NCBI GenBank assembly: GCA_035650495.1
Contig: DASRHK010000177.1
Location: forward strand, 1-59,427
Length of the DNA: 59,427 nucleotides
Direction of reading: 5' to 3'
Source of the DNA: DASRHK01 sp035650495
GTDB lineage: Bacteria; Pseudomonadota; Gammaproteobacteria; Nevskiales; Nevskiaceae
Positions 57,452-59,427 of the stretch are shown piece by piece (the stretch's first letter is position 1; the number at the start of each line of letters is the position of its first letter). A program made the position numbers and the translations under genes. The notes under the pieces are model-generated. The model was given only the letters and a program-made list of their open reading frames with translations, was not told the DNA's origin and did not search any database.

Positions 57452-59059
57452 ATGTCTGTCGTCCCGAACATCGGTGAGCAGGCGGCGCTGCGCCGCACCT
57501 TCGCCATCATCTCCCATCCGGACGCGGGCAAGACCACGCTGACGGAGAAGCTGTTGCTGTTCGGCGGCGCCATCCAGCTCGCCGGTACGGTGAAGGGTCG
57601 CAAGGCGTCGCGTCACGCGACGTCGGACTGGATGGCGCTCGAGCAGCAGCGCGGAATTTCCATCACGACGTCGGTGATGCAGTTCCCGTACAACGGTCGC
57701 GTCATCAACCTGCTCGACACGCCGGGTCACGAGGATTTCTCCGAAGACACTTATCGCACGCTGACCGCGGTCGACTCCGCGCTGATGGTCATCGACGCGG
57801 CGAAAGGCGTGGAGCCGCGCACGATCAAGCTGATGGAAGTGTGCCGCCTGCGCGACACGCCGATCATCACCTTCGTCAACAAGCTCGATCGCGAAGGCCG
57901 GCCGCCGCTCGAGCTGCTCGACGAGATCGAGAAGGTGCTCGGCATCCAGTGCACGCCGATCACCTGGCCGGTCGGCATGGGCCGCGAGTTCAAGGGCGTG
58001 TATCACCTGCTCGAGGATCGCTTCTATCTGTACTCGGGCGACAAGCATCGCGTCTCGGAGATCGAGACGATCGACGGCTTGCTGTCGCCGGGACTCGCGG
58101 ATCGCTTCGGTCACGTCTATCAAACGCTGCGCGACGAGATCGAGCTCCTGCAGATGGCCGGCACCGGCTTCGATCTGGAGAAGTATCGCGCGGCGAAATT
58201 GACACCGGTGTTCTTCGGCGCGGCGATCAACAATTTCGGCGTACGCGAGTTGCTCAACGGCTTCGTCGACTGGGCGCCGCCGCCGCAGGCGCGCATCGCG
58301 AAGTTCAAGGGCGCCGACTTCGAGATCTTCCCGGAGCACGGCAAGTTCACCGGCTTCGTCTTCAAGATCCAGGCGAACATGGATCCGAAGCACCGCGATC
58401 GCATCGCCTTCGTGCGCGTTTGCTCGGGGCGCTATCACAAGGGCATGAACATCCACTCGGTGCGGGTCGGCGGCTTCGTGCGCGTATCCAACGCGCTCAC
58501 CTTCATGGCCGCCGAGCGCGAAGCGGTGCAGGAAGCCTGGCCCGGCGACATCATCGGCCTGCACAACTACGGCACCATCGCGATCGGCGACTCGTTCAGC
58601 GAAGGTGAGGATGTCACCTTCACCGGCGTGCCGAATTTCGCGCCCGAGCATTTCCGTCGCGTCGTGCTGCGCGATCCGCTGAAGTCCAAGCAGCTCAACA
58701 AGGGCCTCGATCAGCTGTGCGAAGAAGGCGCGACGCAGGTGTATCGGCCGCTGACCACCAACGAGATCGTGCTGGGCGCGGTCGGCACGCTGCAGTTCGA
58801 CGTCGTGCAGTACCGCTTGAAGGACGAGTACAGCGTCGAATCGGCGTTCGAGCCGGTGCAGGTGCACACCGCGCGCTGGATCGCATGCGGCGACAAGAAG
58901 AAGCTCGAGGACTTCGTCGAGAAGAACGAGACCCGCATCGCCAAGGATCACTATGGCGATCTCGTCTATCTCGCATCGAGCAGTGTGAACCTGGCGATGG
59001 TCCAAGAGAGGCACCCTGAGGTGCGCTTCCTCGACACCAAGGAACACGGGCAGGGATGA
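57452..59059 (+). CDS. prfC: Peptide chain release factor 3
   Basis: Translational GTPase of 535 residues that recycles RF1 and RF2 from the ribosome. The G1 loop is SHPDAGKTTLTE at 21-32, then the switch region with RGISITTSV, DTPGHEDF (G3) and NKLDREGR (G4). Domain II and the RF3-specific C-terminal domain follow. Length and motifs are standard. ATG 57452 lies 32 bases after bufC. The stop overlaps the next start (ATGA). Confidence 0.97.
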   Translation: MSVVPNIGEQAALRRTFAIISHPDAGKTTLTEKLLLFGGAIQLAGTVKGRKASRHATSDWMALEQQRGISITTSVMQFPYNGRVINLLDTPGHEDFSEDTYRTLTAVDSALMVIDAAKGVEPRTIKLMEVCRLRDTPIITFVNKLDREGRPPLELLDEIEKVLGIQCTPITWPVGMGREFKGVYHLLEDRFYLYSGDKHRVSEIETIDGLLSPGLADRFGHVYQTLRDEIELLQMAGTGFDLEKYRAAKLTPVFFGAAINNFGVRELLNGFVDWAPPPQARIAKFKGADFEIFPEHGKFTGFVFKIQANMDPKHRDRIAFVRVCSGRYHKGMNIHSVRVGGFVRVSNALTFMAAEREAVQEAWPGDIIGLHNYGTIAIGDSFSEGEDVTFTGVPNFAPEHFRRVVLRDPLKSKQLNKGLDQLCEEGATQVYRPLTTNEIVLGAVGTLQFDVVQYRLKDEYSVESAFEPVQVHTARWIACGDKKKLEDFVEKNETRIAKDHYGDLVYLASSSVNLAMVQERHPEVRFLDTKEHGQG

Positions 59060-59427
59060 CGCCGAAGAAGGCCGATCCGTACGCCGCGCTGCGCTACGGA
59101 GAATTCCGCAGCCTGATCACCGCGACGTTCCTGATCACCAGCGCGATCCTGATCCAGGAAGTCGTGATCGGCTACGAGCTGTACAAGATCACGCGCGATC
59201 CGCTGTCGCTCGGCCTCGTCGGTCTCGCCGAAGCGGTGCCGTTCATCGGGCTCGCGCTGTTCGGCGGCCATCTCGCCGATCGTCGCGAGAAGGTGCGGCT
59301 GATGCAGCTCGGCGCGCTCGGCATCATGCTGGGCTCGGTGATCCTGATCTTCGTGCTGCGTCCGGCATCGCGCGAGCATCTGACGCAGACCGCGGTGGTC
59401 GGCACGATTTACGGCACGATCTTCCTG
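59056..59427 (+). CDS. MFS transporter, N-terminal part (runs off window)
   Basis: The first 124 codons of a major facilitator superfamily permease. Helices are seen at about residues 18-38, 50-70 and 82-100, with the loop motif GGHLADRREKVRLM between helices two and three, matching the GxLaDrxGrkxxl signature of MFS. The substrate is unknown. ATG 59056 overlaps the prfC stop. The rest lies outside the window. Confidence 0.85.
   Translation, partial: MTPKKADPYAALRYGEFRSLITATFLITSAILIQEVVIGYELYKITRDPLSLGLVGLAEAVPFIGLALFGGHLADRREKVRLMQLGALGIMLGSVILIFVLRPASREHLTQTAVVGTIYGTIFL

Noticed and set aside
1..59427. CRISPR arrays, insertion sequences, prophage or restriction genes
   Set aside because: No regularly spaced repeats, transposase, integrase or phage motifs were seen on either strand; the only mobile-type element is the palindromic repeat at 10404.

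Overview
This is a GC-rich, gene-dense bacterial window (59,427 bp, about 60 genes, no gene-free stretch over 300 bases). A cbb3 oxidase operon, an FNR/FixLJ oxygen-sensing module, an AcvB/MprF pair, DUF3336 patatin, BPSS1780-like membrane protein and a bufferin operon fit a proteobacterium, most likely a betaproteobacterium (Burkholderiales-like). The sequence alone does not fix the genus. Tandem genes are very often joined by ATGA, GTGA or TTGA overlaps, and several convergent genes share a 4-base stop overlap.

Region 1 (1-12.3 kb): a TetR / ketosynthase / acyl-CoA ligase operon on the minus strand with a perfect inverted-repeat operator; a patatin-like lipase divergent from mprF-acvB (lysyl-phosphatidylglycerol synthesis and turnover); MltD with LysM domains; proline iminopeptidase; a palindromic intergenic repeat; and an ArsR regulator with two SRPBCC proteins read from a near-leaderless promoter with its operator between -35 and -10.

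Region 2 (12.2-21.3 kb): an Lrp-type regulator and an orphan DNA methyltransferase diverge from a complete phenylalanine/tyrosine catabolic operon (phhA, hppD, hmgA, S9 peptidase, fumarylacetoacetase, maiA), which takes phenylalanine to fumarate and acetoacetate. An acyl-CoA thioesterase follows.

Region 3 (21.4-23.6 kb): cell-envelope proteins of unknown role, including one with an internal duplication and EF-hand-like segments.

Region 4 (23.6-55 kb) is the core of the window: a microaerobic/anaerobic regulon island. It encodes an FNR with all four Fe-S cysteines and a FixL-FixJ pair whose kinase keeps the heme His and O2-sensing Arg. It carries eight FNR-type boxes (TTGAY-N4-RTCAA). These precede a PAS protein, an HDAC/GNAT/MgtC operon, DksA/quinone reductase, ccoNOQP-G-I-S-tauE, two Cys4 membrane proteins flanking hemN, an operon of beta-CASP hydrolase, AMP-phosphorylase-like enzyme, PRPP synthetase and alpha/beta hydrolase, paired universal stress proteins, a sulfur dioxygenase, a Ca-type P-ATPase, an AI-2E family transporter and a small cytochrome c. 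Distances from box centre to start codon fall into two groups (about 42 and about 60 bases), hinting at leaderless and leadered FNR promoters. A single-base deletion appears to have destroyed both the ccoS stop and the tauE start.

Region 5 (55-59.4 kb): a scar of two gene remnants (thioredoxin-like and alcohol dehydrogenase C-termini) beside a tRNA-Ile2(CAU), then a bufferin copper-peptide operon (bufABC), prfC and the start of an MFS transporter.
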